Shown one piece after another: positions 50,046 to 59,848 of a stretch of DNA of 64,000 nt. Under the pieces are notes generated by a model that did not search any database, was not told the origin of the DNA, and was given only the letters and a program-made list of their open reading frames with translations. Source of the stretch: Gracilariopsis chorda (Eukaryota > Rhodophyta > Florideophyceae > Gracilariales > Gracilariaceae); contig NBIV01000331.1 of assembly GCA_003194525.1 (NCBI GenBank), positions 1 to 64,000 on the forward strand, given 5' to 3'. Numbering within the stretch: position 1 is the first letter of the stretch; each line of letters starts with the position of its first letter. The translations under genes and the position numbers were made by a program.

Positions 50046-50420
50046 TAACAGATCGAAATTGCCCTGAATTGGGAAGAAATACATGTGGCGGCTCTGGCAT
50101 GCAAAGATTCTGAACCCGAGGCCAGCTGATTAGCCGGTCTCTCTCTCTGTCCTTGACAACTGCAAAAGAAGTCATGGTGATCTTGTCAGCAAGGTGAGTG
50201 TAGCTACTATCTTCATTGTCTACGGCAGACCAATGCAACATTTCAGACGTTGAAAGACGGAGCAGCAATTTAGGATACTGCCCGAGTATGCAATGACCTT
50301 TGGATGGGGGAACGGGGGAGGACAGGACGTAGGATTTCATGCCCTGTACCATCTGATTGAAATCAGCACCGTTTAGTGTGCGCTGCACGCTTTGAGGCAT
50401 TCGCTTGAGCCAGAATGCTA
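50046..50420 (-). pseudogene. DIRS copy 1 ORF1-RT junction, truncated
   Basis: One minus frame runs FWLKRMPQSVQRTLNGADFN, then MLHWSAVDNEDSSYTH and TSFAVVKDRERDRLISWP, showing that ORF1 and RT are one polyprotein. In copy 2 the Trp codon has become TGA. Homology to copy 2 ends at about 50420 and single-copy DNA begins. Confidence 0.75.
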
Positions 50421-50817
50421 AACGTGTAGTGTAATGAGGAATGGTATTCAATTCCATACGACCCTCTCATGCATGAAAGTTTCGCCATGTCCTTTCGAGT
50501 TTTAGGATAAAGAACGCATGAAAAAGACGATGTTCACATAAGTGCCACGAAACCGTTTGTCAGAGTGTATGAGTAGGTATGGCACGGTAATGGCAACAAT
50601 ACTAAATGGATACAATTACGATGCTATAAAAAATGCAAGGCGTCACTCTTTGCGTGCTTTTCTGTTCGAAATAAGTATTGCAATGATTAATGTGGCAGCC
50701 TTTTCCCGCAGCTCCCTGCGACACTTCTCCAAAACCGAACAAGTCTCTTGCACAATTTTCGAAACCGCTCCCTGGGTTGCTCTTGGTGTAGAGAGCTTAA
50801 CTTATGATGCAAGGCGC
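50421..50817. other. Single-copy intergenic DNA downstream of the protease gene
   Basis: No convincing frame, repeat or RNA gene. AT-rich; presumably 3' flank of the protease gene. Confidence 0.4.
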
Positions 50818-52035
50818 CTAGGAAGAGCTGCAAGAATAAATGGAAGCCCATACACCAACAAACAAACCCACTATAAGAACTACCATAAACATACTAATAA
50901 TCCACCTACCCTCGGACGATTCGCTTGTCCTCTTGGAGCTGCCCATCACCTCACTGTCATCCACTCCGTCCAAGCCAGGTTGCTGACTTGGCGTGTGCGA
51001 CGCCATGGCGTCCTGTGCCTCCATCACCTCACTGTCGTCCGCTCCGTCCAAGCCAGGTTGCTGACTTGGCGTGTGCGACGCCATGGCGTCCTGCGTCGTA
51101 ACCGGGTCTCTGAACACCTGCTCGGGCTCAGCGCTCTCAAATACAGCGCCCACCTCTCTCATCCAAGCCAACGCTGCGGATACTCGCAAACCAATGCCCG
51201 GAAATCCCGTTCGCGCGCATTCGTACGAGGCTGTAATGATGCCCACTTGCACGGCGCGTCCATTCTTATCATACTGCAACACTGGACCCCCTGAATCCCC
51301 TCGGCATGCATTGCACCGGTTGAGTTCGTAGCCCATACAGAGATGATTATCCGCTTTCAACGGCGACAATCCAGAAGAAATTAGCGACGCGTAAGCGGAG
51401 CTGCAAGTCGAAAAAGGGTGGATTGGAATGTCGGCGAAATGTAACTCGCCAGCGGTGGGTTCTAGAGCCCCATAGTTCTCGTAAATACCATATCCAGACA
51501 CGCGGACAAACGCGTTCTCAACAGGTAGTGAAGGTGCCTCATTCAGACGCACCACATGCACATTGCCCTGTTCAGAAGGAGGCGGCACAATGCGAAGCAA
51601 CGCATAGTCGGAGGGATCCGCAGTACCATACGTGAAGTTCGGGTGAATATGCACGCTCTGGATACTCGCACGGATGCCGTTTTCAACTCCAACCGACGGT
51701 GAGGACAGCGATACCCTCCACGCCGTTGTAACGTCACAATGCGCAGCCGTTAACACCCAGTTCTTCGAGAGCCGTGTGGCGCTGCACAAATTGCTTCCGC
51801 CAAAAACGTCAGTAAAGCTAAGCCATGCGTGAAAGAGGAGGTCGTCGTGCTGCACGAGTTGGCCGCCGAGGACGAGTTGTGAAAGGTTTGATGATATCGG
51901 AAGCACCACCGGACATTCGGGATCTTCCGAAAGGACAGGCTCATCCGAGACGACCGGCTGCGGCCAGGGGACTACCGCTCTCGAGCTGACGACGCGGGCT
52001 GAGCTTAACGCTAGGAGAAACGTGAGCCAAAGCAT
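50818..52035 (-). CDS. S1-family serine protease, secreted and membrane-anchored
   Basis: 405 codons. I chose the ATG at 52035 because it gives a signal peptide (MLWLTFLLALSSARVVSSRA); the longer open frame upstream begins at a non-ATG codon. The catalytic triad is His99 in NWVLTAAHC, Asp143 in DPSDYALLRI and Ser248 in CRGDSGGPVL, with matching disulfide cysteines. The activation site is VLGGQL rather than IVGG. The residue six before Ser is Asn, where trypsin has Asp189, so Arg/Lys specificity is doubtful. Residues about 315-366 are two 26-residue repeats (QDAMASHTPSQQPGLDG...). Residues 378-397 form a membrane helix (WIISMFMVVLIVGLFVGVWA) with a short tail. Role inferred: extracellular or cell-surface proteolysis. 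The gene is intact and apparently intronless. Confidence 0.9.
   Translation of the reverse strand: MLWLTFLLALSSARVVSSRAVVPWPQPVVSDEPVLSEDPECPVVLPISSNLSQLVLGGQLVQHDDLLFHAWLSFTDVFGGSNLCSATRLSKNWVLTAAHCDVTTAWRVSLSSPSVGVENGIRASIQSVHIHPNFTYGTADPSDYALLRIVPPPSEQGNVHVVRLNEAPSLPVENAFVRVSGYGIYENYGALEPTAGELHFADIPIHPFSTCSSAYASLISSGLSPLKADNHLCMGYELNRCNACRGDSGGPVLQYDKNGRAVQVGIITASYECARTGFPGIGLRVSAALAWMREVGAVFESAEPEQVFRDPVTTQDAMASHTPSQQPGLDGADDSEVMEAQDAMASHTPSQQPGLDGVDDSEVMGSSKRTSESSEGRWIISMFMVVLIVGLFVGVWASIYSCSSS
50944..51099. repeat. 78-bp tandem repeat, two copies, in the protease gene
   Basis: Two direct copies (50944-51021 and 51022-51099) differing at a few bases. In frame they encode 26-residue units in the linker between protease domain and membrane helix. 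Confidence 0.9.
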
Positions 52036-53049
52036 TGCGACGACGGGCGTTCCGTCAAATGTAGCGCACCATTCGCCGCGCTTTTTGAATGACTTGCTCT
52101 GAGAGAATGATTTGCTGCCGCGCGCTAATTGGCGCGACACTTATCTCTCCGTGATTCCCGTTGGTGGCTCTAACGGTTACGTGAGCTTGTTCAAGCGTTA
52201 AAGTTTAGATCGCATACAGCGCCTTACCTTTACGGTTGAAAGAGACCAATTATCTGCGAGTGCGATGATGCGGCACGCCACGACAGTACGACTGTCCGTT
52301 GCCGCCTTGCTATTGGTGCAGAACAATCATCAAGCGGCGGTGGCACTAGTCGGTGCAGCCTTCAACGCCTCGCTGAGACGCAGACTAATAGTTGTACACT
52401 GTGGAAGATGATAGTGTGACTCGGGGCCGCGCGACACTGGGCAAAGTTACGGACGGCAGTCCCTTGGGAGCTGGGCATTTTAGAGTAGCAAAAGGAACGT
52501 GCCACTCTGCCCCTCAAGGAGCTGTTAACACGGTACATAATCAATCTCGTTGATATAAAGCAGTTGATTACAAAATGAGAATGGTGATATAAGAAGGTTC
52601 ACTCTTCACGAGATGTTGGGGAGCGTGGGTGATGCCCCTTACAAGGAGGAAGTTTTTTCTTTACTCTGTTAGGCCTGATATCAGATGTTCACATTCATAG
52701 TTGCGGAAACAAATTACAAAGAGTTCAAAGGTAGATGAACGGCCGGAGCGATGCAATACGCTCATGTTACGCTTGCTGCACTTCCTCATTTGCTGCTCAC
52801 CACTTTTTATGTCGCTTTTAAAACCTGACAATCCGTTTGCTTTTTTTAATTCAATACAAACTTCCTCCGCAGGTTCATATCATATCTCGTCGGAAATACC
52901 AAATTCAAGTTCTGCTGAACGATAGATACCTTCAGAACGGAACAAGTTAAATAGACATCCTCTTCTTGTCCCAGTGCGTGACTTTCCCCACACACCACAG
53001 CTTGTCACGTTTGCAAATTGCAACAAAACCAAGTCCTTTCAAAATAGAA
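52036..53049. other. Intergenic region between divergent host genes
   Basis: Separates the minus-strand protease from the plus-strand zinc-finger gene and should hold both promoters. I see no clear TATA box on either strand near the starts. It contains a short ORF (52266-52412). Confidence 0.4.
52266..52412 (+). CDS. Possible small secreted peptide, 48 residues
   Basis: ATG-started frame MMRHATTVRLSVAALLLVQN..., with a basic start and a hydrophobic stretch ending in AVALVGA, like a signal peptide, then RRRLIVVHCGR and TGA. It is short enough to arise by chance. It could also be a first exon. No homologue recognised. Confidence 0.15.
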
Positions 53050-53778
53050 ATGAATATGTATCCCTACAGTTGCACTGAAGGCGACGGAAGAGAGCCCCCA
53101 AGAGACAGAAAAGACATCGGAAAGCACAAAAAAGGTACAGGGAAGAGGTCTAAACAACGTAAGCAGAGACAAGACACATCACCTGATCAATCCCGAAGTG
53201 CAGCAGGAGTCTCTCAAAACTCGGGAAATCAACAGTTTGTCTCGGAAAATATTGGGAACGCTACTTCGAGAACACTGAATACGACTTCGGATGCCAATCC
53301 ACTTGGTACAGTAGCTTCGGGTTCCATTGAGGCCGTAGATGCAGCTGCGGTTGCACAGGCAGTTACAGCAATGCTTGCGGCAAGGGGGCTACATGCTCCA
53401 TCTTCGGAGTCTGCACCGTTGCCTGTGCCTCCGCCCGAGGCATCGCCACCAGCACAATCGTCAAGTTCCGGGGCCGGTGCTTCAACTTTGAACCCTTCGG
53501 GAGCTAACGATTCAAGCCCTGTTCCACTACCATACCCATGCCCTCATTGTGAAGAACGGTTTAAGGCTCATCATCGTCTTAGAAAACATGTTTTGAGAAC
53601 GCATAACACGAGAGATCTCCATTATTGCATAGATTGCAGGGTTATAGCTTCGGATCAGGCAACCATCCTTGATCACAGTTGGAGTGAACACACTCGTCAA
53701 TGTCCTGAATGCAAACGGAGGTTTCACTGTTCTCAGTATGACCTTCATATACCATATTGCATACATAGGTACTTGTAG
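53050..53778 (+). CDS. C2H2 zinc-finger protein
   Basis: 242 codons from the ATG at 53050 (the open frame extends upstream only from a TTG). Residues 1-60 are basic (KDIGKHKKGTGKRSKQRKQR). The middle is Ser/Ala/Pro-rich and probably disordered, with one short helix (AAAVAQAVTAMLAARG). The C-terminus has two classical fingers, YPCPHCEERFKAHHRLRKHV-LRTH and HYCIDCRVIASDQATILDHS-WSEH (CX2CX12HX4H), and a third, degenerate one (QCPECKRRFHCSQYDLHIPYC). This suggests a nucleic-acid-binding nuclear protein; target unknown. Apparently intronless. Confidence 0.75.
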   Translation: MNMYPYSCTEGDGREPPRDRKDIGKHKKGTGKRSKQRKQRQDTSPDQSRSAAGVSQNSGNQQFVSENIGNATSRTLNTTSDANPLGTVASGSIEAVDAAAVAQAVTAMLAARGLHAPSSESAPLPVPPPEASPPAQSSSSGAGASTLNPSGANDSSPVPLPYPCPHCEERFKAHHRLRKHVLRTHNTRDLHYCIDCRVIASDQATILDHSWSEHTRQCPECKRRFHCSQYDLHIPYCIHRYL

Positions 53779-54804
53779 AAGTTAACTCGTCAAACTTAGA
53801 CTGATGAACGGAAAGTAAAAGTAATTCAGCAAATACGCACTTCGTCAATTTATTGCACACCCTTGACCGAGATTGTCGAGAATCTACACTGGTCGGTAGA
53901 AGACCTGTTAGTTCAGGACCGGCGGGTGGTCCATAGTACTCAGCGTAGTCTACGTCCATAACGTCTGCTATTTCAGGGATAGCTAGTATCCCGGAGTAAT
54001 CAGCACGTAGGCGGTACCTATCAGCGTTATTTCAGGGGATTGGAATCCCTGGGGTAATCGCCTGAGAAGTCAAAGGGTTGTCGTGTGACGGTAGTTCTGT
54101 GTTGGGTTATTCTTATTGTTCTTGTTGTTCGGCAAAGTGACGCGTAGCAGCTAACCTGCATCTACTCTTATATACCCTCCACCAAAGTCACAGTCCTCCA
54201 TTCGCCCTGCACTAAGTCGCAGTTACTAATTGTAGTACCAATATTCGTGTAAAGTAGTTTGGACGGTGCAATCTCCAAACGTACGTTATTTGGTGCTCTA
54301 CAGTTCCTCAGAGCACGCATATGCATCACACATGTCGCGCTTATGTCTGCTCGGCGACAGAGATCTGTGGATGCTACATTTGTGCTAGCCCCGTACCATA
54401 TACCCTTGCAGCGGAAGTTTCGTTGTTGGTACCCTTGTAGTGGATTTTTTTTGTTGGTTCCCATTCCATGCGTAGAGAACTGCGCTTTTGTTCAATATAT
54501 CTGATTTCGGAATTCGATACTGAAATCTTGTCCGAGACGTACCTGCATTGCTTCAGAAGCAATATATCTTATTACGCTCGTGCGCGAACCAGAACTGGAT
54601 GTTGCAATATTTTGGAAAGCTTGCTTTGCGATGCAGGCATTTCTTTCGCTAGAAAAGATGATATCACGCGTTGTGCGAAGATATCTGGCGGCACCGAGCG
54701 GTGCTGCTGCAATGCGTTGTGTTTTCATCCCAAGTCCCATGTTTAGATATATTGTATTGATGGGGGTTCTTGAAACATTTCATTAATTGTTGTAGCAAAC
54801 GCAT
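53779..54804. other. Intergenic DNA, no gene recognised
   Basis: Several frames of 60-100 codons exist on both strands, but none shows a domain or sensible composition. It includes two imperfect direct copies of a hairpin-bearing unit (53969-54003 and 54028-54062) beginning TATTTCAGGG, and a TATATA-like string near 54170. The right end adjoins the terminal codons of the DIRS recombinase. Confidence 0.4.
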
Positions 54805-55699
54805 CTACGTAGAAGAGCCTTTGAACGCTTCGGAGAGTTCTCGGACGCGGCGCTGCATGAGGTCTGATACGGTCATGCTGGTAACGGCAGCTCTACGATT
54901 GCTCAAATAGCGATGCAATGAAGAAAAAGACTTCTAACGACTAGTAATTGCGATCGTTTTTGATGAGTGCCCCCGCAAGTAATCTTCCAGGGCCCCTCCG
55001 ATTCGTGCTGAGTGTGTTGTGAAGCGATTGTAGTTGAGGCCAAGGTGCGTTGCTGCCTCCTTAAATAAGCTGTTGTAATTAGCATATGAGATACTGAAAA
55101 GCCTAGCGGTTGATAAAGTACCTTTCGTTTCGACATAGCTTCGAAGCAAAGCAACAATTTCCTTGTCACGTATAGGAGTGAACTGCATCGGACCTGTCTT
55201 TGAATTTCGAATGTTCATGCCTACCGCTACATGCTTAGATTGCGTTGATCGGACATCTTCTGGGAGGATGATATCCGCTGTTCTTAGCGATAGAACCTCT
55301 GATGCTCTCATGTATCATGCTCATTGGACACAAACGACAATGGCGGCGGGTACATTGCTTCTTTGCAAGAAAGACTACGCAAAGGCTGTCATGAGGACGC
55401 ATGTAAGCGGTAGCGCTGGTAGAGGTGGTTTGATCTTGTTCCATCCAGCAAGGGCCCGACGGGATAAACCAAGTTTCGATCTGATAGATGGGCGAAAAAA
55501 GCTGCAAGAAGGACAAAGCGTACATCCTTTGTTGGCGGTTCCCAGGCGACGAATCTCGCGAATAATTTTCGTGAATGTAGTCCGCACGACATTCATCCAG
55601 CTTGTCTACAGAGCTGGGGTTGATGCCGATAGAGTTCCAGAAACTAGCATAGGCATTGCAGTAATGGGTCTCTGTCTTTTCTGATATAGTGACGGACAC
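54805..55699 (-). pseudogene. DIRS copy 2 tyrosine recombinase
   Basis: Catalytic Arg in YMRASEVLSLRTADI, HxxR in TTHSARIGGALEDYL, then KSFSSLHRYLSNRRAAVTSM with the catalytic Tyr (HRYL). The Trp codon before KSFS, intact in copy 1 (GRWKSF), is a TAG here. The N-terminal part (KLDECRADYIHENYSRDSSP) is in another frame. Stops just before the first Arg occur in both copies. The protein ends with LMQRRVRELSEAFKGSST. Confidence 0.82.
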
Positions 55700-56763
55700 A
55701 AGAGGGTAGCGGCTAAGATAATCAATATTAGGGAGATGACGAAACTCTTTTCTTCAGCATTTACCATGAGGTTGTGCTATGCTGGGAGTCACTGGAGCAC
55801 TTCTTTTGCGCGTAATAATGGATGCACTGAAAGGCTTGCGAGCGCGTTATTCCATTGCCGTTCAAAAGAACGGCCGAGGGGGCTAAGCAGCTACGGGTCC
55901 GAGCTGCAGCCATGTATTCATCCCAGGCGCGTAAAGTCGCCCTTGAGGCGCATCGGAAGTGGTCGCGGAGGCGGTCATGGCTGTCCCGCCGTAGACCAGC
56001 CACGCGAGGGGCCATCGGCGGGATTTTGTTGTGTAGAGATGTGAACGAGAAGAGGTTCTAAGTCATTGGCGAGACAGAGCGCGGCGCATCGCCTGCAGCG
56101 GAGACAAAGATTTGCGGACGAAGATCGCCTTTTGCGGAAAGCACCAATGGTTACTATCGAGTCAGAAAGAAGTAGGACTCTGCGGCCAGTGATGTTGAAA
56201 GATGTAGCGCATTGCAAGGCAAGGATAGCTTTGTGAGCTTCGAGATCGTTTATATGCTGTGTTCGTCTCCAATTGTCCACAAGGGCTGTTGTCCAACTGT
56301 GCCCTTGGACAAACTCTGCAAATTTGGTTCTGGTTTCGGAGCTTTTGGCGCTTGAACTAAAGGCCAATGAAGTGAGCCTTGCAATGCATGACGGCGAAAC
56401 CTGTTTGTATACTACTGCGCCTGACGTTTTGGATGCATCGAAAGCAATTACTTGATTCCAAGACAAACGGTTAAGACGAATTCCCGAAAAGGGGATGAGC
56501 TTTGTCAATATTATCAGTTCTAGAAATACCGCAGTCTGAATCCTGTAATTTTGTTTTGATGGGTTCTCTAGGTAATGGAAAGTTCGATAAAGCACGGAGA
56601 GCAAAGGTCTACATCCCAGTGCAATCCAGATAAGCTTTCCCACAGATGATCGTATAACGGATTCACTGAGCGGTACCAGTATTGCTTTCGAAACGCTATC
56701 CCTGCGGAGACGAGCTTTTCTAGCTTGGGACGAATTATATTCTGACGCAGGTACCATATCCAT
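55700..56763 (-). pseudogene. DIRS copy 2 RNase H and inter-domain region
   Basis: Frame 55975-56763 carries NQVIAFDASKTSGAVVYKQV (first Asp), INDLEAHKAILALQ (Glu), VLLLSDSIVTIGA (second Asp) and QQNPADGPSRGW, the end motif of DIRS and caulimovirus-type RNase H. The shadow frame 55761-56015 overlaps its end and leads toward the recombinase. Confidence 0.82.
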
Positions 56764-57461
56764 CCTATGAATGCTAGTTGATTCAACTCTAGCGTTCCTA
56801 GAGGGGATGAACTGGCCCGCTTAATTGGCGGCTCATTGGCTTCTAGTACGGACTCAATGGTACTTTGGGGCCTAGTAGCCTGCTCTTTGGGCCATCCGGG
56901 AAGAGCGAGATTCAAATCGTCTGTAATATGAAGGACGACGACTGCATGGTTGGTTAACTCGGCAACCCGTTCATGTCTGTGCAACAAGATTTGAGCGGGG
57001 AAGGTGAACTTGGAGCCAAGTACTTGCGATTTTGCTTTGAAAATGGGGAACGCTTCCATATAGCAGGACTTCACGAAGGTATGGCCGATGAATACCGACC
57101 ACTTAAGACCCATGGGCAAAGTACTCTGACACGGCCGAAGCTTCTGGCTTTGCCTGGGTCTGAATCCCAAATTGTTCTGTATTTCTTTCTGCAGCGTTCC
57201 GGGGAGGTCTCTAAATGCGATACATTTGAGGGGGAAGAAGAGAGCGAGCTGGGTGGGTAGCCGAATGTTGTGAAACATATTGGCCACATCCAAATAGAAA
57301 CCAGACAATTTAGGCGTATTAGTTGATACTGTAACAGATCGAAATTGCCCTGAATTGGGAAGAAATACATGTGGCGGCTCTGGCATGGAAAGATTCTGAA
57401 CCCGAGGCCAGCTGATTAGCCGGTCTCTATCTCTGTCCTTGACAACTGCAAAAGAAGTCAT
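56568..57461 (-). CDS. DIRS copy 2 reverse transcriptase
   Basis: 297-codon open frame: SWPRVQNLSMPEPPHVFLPN, SGFYLDVANMFHNIRLP (first catalytic Asp), TLPMGLKWSVFIGHTF, and VVVLHITDDLNLAL, where the YxDD box reads HITDD with both Asp retained. Then AFIGWIWYLRQNIIRPKLEK. ORF1 lies directly upstream, separated by one TGA that is TGG in copy 1. Confidence 0.85.
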   Translation of the reverse strand: MTSFAVVKDRDRDRLISWPRVQNLSMPEPPHVFLPNSGQFRSVTVSTNTPKLSGFYLDVANMFHNIRLPTQLALFFPLKCIAFRDLPGTLQKEIQNNLGFRPRQSQKLRPCQSTLPMGLKWSVFIGHTFVKSCYMEAFPIFKAKSQVLGSKFTFPAQILLHRHERVAELTNHAVVVLHITDDLNLALPGWPKEQATRPQSTIESVLEANEPPIKRASSSPLGTLELNQLAFIGWIWYLRQNIIRPKLEKLVSAGIAFRKQYWYRSVNPLYDHLWESLSGLHWDVDLCSPCFIELSIT

Positions 57462-57515
57462 GGTGATCTTGTCAGCAAGGTGAGTGTAGCTACTGTCCTC
57501 ATTGTCTACTGCATA

Positions 57516-58330
57516 TCAATGCAACATTTCAGACGTTGAAAGACGGAGCAGCAATTTAGGATACTGCCCGAGTACGCAATGACCTTTGGATGGGGGAACG
57601 GGGGAGGACAGGACGTAGGATTTCATGCCCTGTACCATCTGATTGAAATCAGCACCGTTTAGTGTGCGCTGCACGCTTTGAGGCATTCGCTTGAGCCAGA
57701 ATCTGGCATCGGATGCGGTTTTCAAAGGGAGATCTAGGCGTTCGGCGGTCAGAAGGGTGAACTCGCCTCGAACCATTCCATTTGATTTCAGGTGCTCAAG
57801 AAAGTCAAGTGCATCTTTTGAATGTGACACCTTGGTATCGCTTTGGGGCGCTGGAGAGCGCGGTATGCTTGGCACAATAACATCTTGAATACCTGGTGAA
57901 TGATCTGTAGTTAAATCACAGCTTCTTTTCAAAATAGAACGCACGGCAGCTATGGTCTGCGCCCGAGACTCACTGGTGGGGTTTTTAAAGGCATGATGTC
58001 CTAAAAACAGGAAGTCAAGAGCTTCAAGGCAAGCGGAGACAGTGTCATGCGGAGACTGTGATGTGCTTCCTTTTCTGAAGAAGGGCAAGAGGGGAAAGGT
58101 GCGCGGCCTTCCTTGATGCTGTATTGCTTCTGATTCTACTTTCCGTTCACTGCTGAGCTTACTCTGGCACACCTTGCCTTTTGAGGGACAGGGCGGTGTC
58201 GTTTCACTAGACTGCGGACTGCATTCCTCGCTCGCAATGCTGCCGACATTTGACGGTTTACGTTTGATTGCATGGCTGGAACCCTGATGTTATGATGAAC
58301 ATTCATGAATGTGGCGATCCCCCCTGGAAA
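57516..58330 (-). pseudogene. DIRS copy 2 ORF1 (gag-like)
   Basis: Open minus frame through SIASEECSPQSSETTPPC, HDTVSACLEALDFLFLGHHA, KDALDFLEHLKSNGMVRGEF, FWLKRMPQSVQRTLNGADFN and LLLRLSTSEMLH, then the TGA. No zinc knuckle. No ATG follows the upstream stop, so the start is uncertain. From 57791 rightward this sequence is also present at window position 1. Confidence 0.7.
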
Positions 58331-58399
58331 GCGCAAATGCGCACACAAGGCGCCATGCACGATCCTTGCTGTTTGATGAAAAATGTGCATGCAGTAGTT

Positions 58400-58749
58400 T
58401 TTCATCTAAGATAAGCGATAGGCATTTTACTTACGACTGTAGAGTTTGCAGGCCAATCATCTCAGAGGTTTGCAAACAGGACAAACATGAGTATGGATGG
58501 AGAGTAACTGCCAAAACGGATCACGGCTGAACAGGATAATTTCATCCTCTTCGCGTAATTCAGAGTACAAAATCTGACTATAAAAGCGAGATAGTAGAAA
58601 CTAAGAAGTAAATGTAGAAGCGAACTCCTGTACAACCGTTTCACTAATTATCCAGTTTTCCCCTTGTGCTAACCACTGTCGACCTATATCTCTAAGAGAT
58701 TATGGGACCAGGTTTGGCGCTAAGAAAGCACGAAAATACCAAACGTTTG
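58400..58749 (+). repeat. Copia B LTR/leader, duplicated copy
   Basis: Counterpart of about 608-967, with the TATA box at 58579-58586 and the ATTATGGGACCAGG string. GTTTG at 58745-58749 is the Copia A target site. Compared with the first copy it lacks many single bases in short homopolymers. Confidence 0.55.
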
Positions 58750-58992
58750 TTTAGCTTGATCACGACTTAGATACCTCTCTTTACTTCGTCAAGGCACTCT
58801 TATCTTCTTAATTAGTCATTCTGGAGCTTAGTTCTTTGCCCAAATCGTGCATACAATTCAATCTATTGTCAAATATCTATCTATCGTAAAGAAAGATATT
58901 ATCGCGTAAGTCAAAATTCATTCTATAATATCAGAACGCATGCAAACTGTCAACAGACTAACGTTAGCATCCAGTCAACATACCCTCTCGTT

Positions 58993-59838
58993 CTATAACA
59001 TAGAAGTAATTGAGAGACCCAGAGCTTGACAATGACGATTGTGAACTTCTGTCGGCAGTCCTTTGGTCATAATGTCTGCGAACAACAACGAACTGGGAAG
59101 ATAGCTCAGTTGAACAGATTTCTTCTCAACATGGTCACGAACCAGGTGATACCGAACGTCAATGTGTTTCGTTCTCTCACTGCATAAGTTGTCATTCGAT
59201 ATGGCCAACATGCCCTGATTGTCTCCATGAATAACAGTACCCTCAGGATTGCCAATTCGTAGATCTTTCATTAGTTGTCGAAGCCAAATAAATTCACGGA
59301 TGGCAAAAGCCATCGCCACATATTCAGATTTCACTGTTGATTGTGCAACAATCGATTGCTTCTTAGATCTCCATGAAAATGTTGCTCCAGAAAGGATAAA
59401 TCCAAATCCACTTGTCGATTTGCGATCACATACATCACCAGCAAAATCCGCGTCACTATAGCCTACCAAAAGGCCATCTGTCTTCTTGTACACGAGTCCC
59501 ATATACTTTGTACCCTTAAGATAACGAATTACTCTCTTTGCGGCCTTCCAATGGTCACTTCCGTACTTGTCCAAAAAGCAAGATAAATAACCAACAGCAA
59601 ACGAGATGTCCGGTCTACGGGTGTTACTCAAATGCAATAAAAATCCAATAATTTCACGATACGGGACATCAGTGCGTCGCTCATCAACGTCTGTAGCCAG
59701 AAGCTTTGTGCCGGGAACCATAAAAGTGGCAACAGGTATACAGTTCGCCATTCCAAAACTTTCAAGAGCATCCTCGATCAATGGAGCATTATGAATCTTA
59801 ATTGATCCGATAGCAGACTTTTCAATGACTAGTCCCAA
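58993..59838 (-). CDS. Copia A RT connection and RNase H, open in this copy
   Basis: 281 codons without interruption: GLVIEKSAIGSIKIHNAPLI, RRPDISFAVGYLSCFLDKYG, GYSDADFAGDVCDRKSTSG, GATFSWRSKKQSIVAQSTVK and ADIMTKGLPTEVH. Two indels near 59336-59400 relative to the first copy restore one frame, so the duplicated copy preserves the ancestral state. The upstream RT frame (59849-60319, VLYVDDVLIAE) is separated by a slip in an A run. Confidence 0.9.
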   Translation of the reverse strand: MGLVIEKSAIGSIKIHNAPLIEDALESFGMANCIPVATFMVPGTKLLATDVDERRTDVPYREIIGFLLHLSNTRRPDISFAVGYLSCFLDKYGSDHWKAAKRVIRYLKGTKYMGLVYKKTDGLLVGYSDADFAGDVCDRKSTSGFGFILSGATFSWRSKKQSIVAQSTVKSEYVAMAFAIREFIWLRQLMKDLRIGNPEGTVIHGDNQGMLAISNDNLCSERTKHIDVRYHLVRDHVEKKSVQLSYLPSSLLFADIMTKGLPTEVHNRHCQALGLSITSML

Positions 59839-59848
59839 TAATTTGCTA

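Larger units (their letters stand above)
38878..50420 (-). mobile_element. DIRS-like retroelement copy 1, with three insertions and both ends truncated
   Basis: Collinear with DIRS copy 2 (about 54876-57715) at roughly 97% identity by eye. It is interrupted by Copia D (39698-44389), a 1061-bp insert (44860-45920) and a Harbinger transposon (47108-50045). On the minus strand the order is ORF1/RT, RNase H, YR, the DIRS order. No LTR, integrase or protease is present. The left end lacks the last part of the YR, and the right end lacks most of ORF1. Confidence 0.85.
54805..58399 (-). mobile_element. DIRS-like retroelement copy 2, most complete copy
   Basis: On the minus strand: ORF1 (from about 58330), RT, RNase H, then YR ending at the TAG at 54805. 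No integrase or aspartic protease and no LTR. These are the hallmarks of DIRS-type elements, which integrate as circular DNA through a YR. The right side is cut by Copia B leader sequence near 58400. I could not identify the split or inverted terminal repeats expected for the group. Confidence 0.85.

Noticed and set aside
50944-51099. CRISPR-like direct repeats
   Set aside because: Only two adjacent 78-bp units without spacers, in frame within a coding region of a eukaryotic gene.
50542-51294. Plus-strand 250-codon ORF across the protease 3' end
   Set aside because: Antisense to the serine protease. The repeated peptide in it is the reverse reading of the 78-bp tandem repeat.
54168-54464. 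98-codon minus-strand ORF in intergenic DNA
   Set aside because: No domain and no repeat or duplicate to test it against; length is within chance for this many frames.
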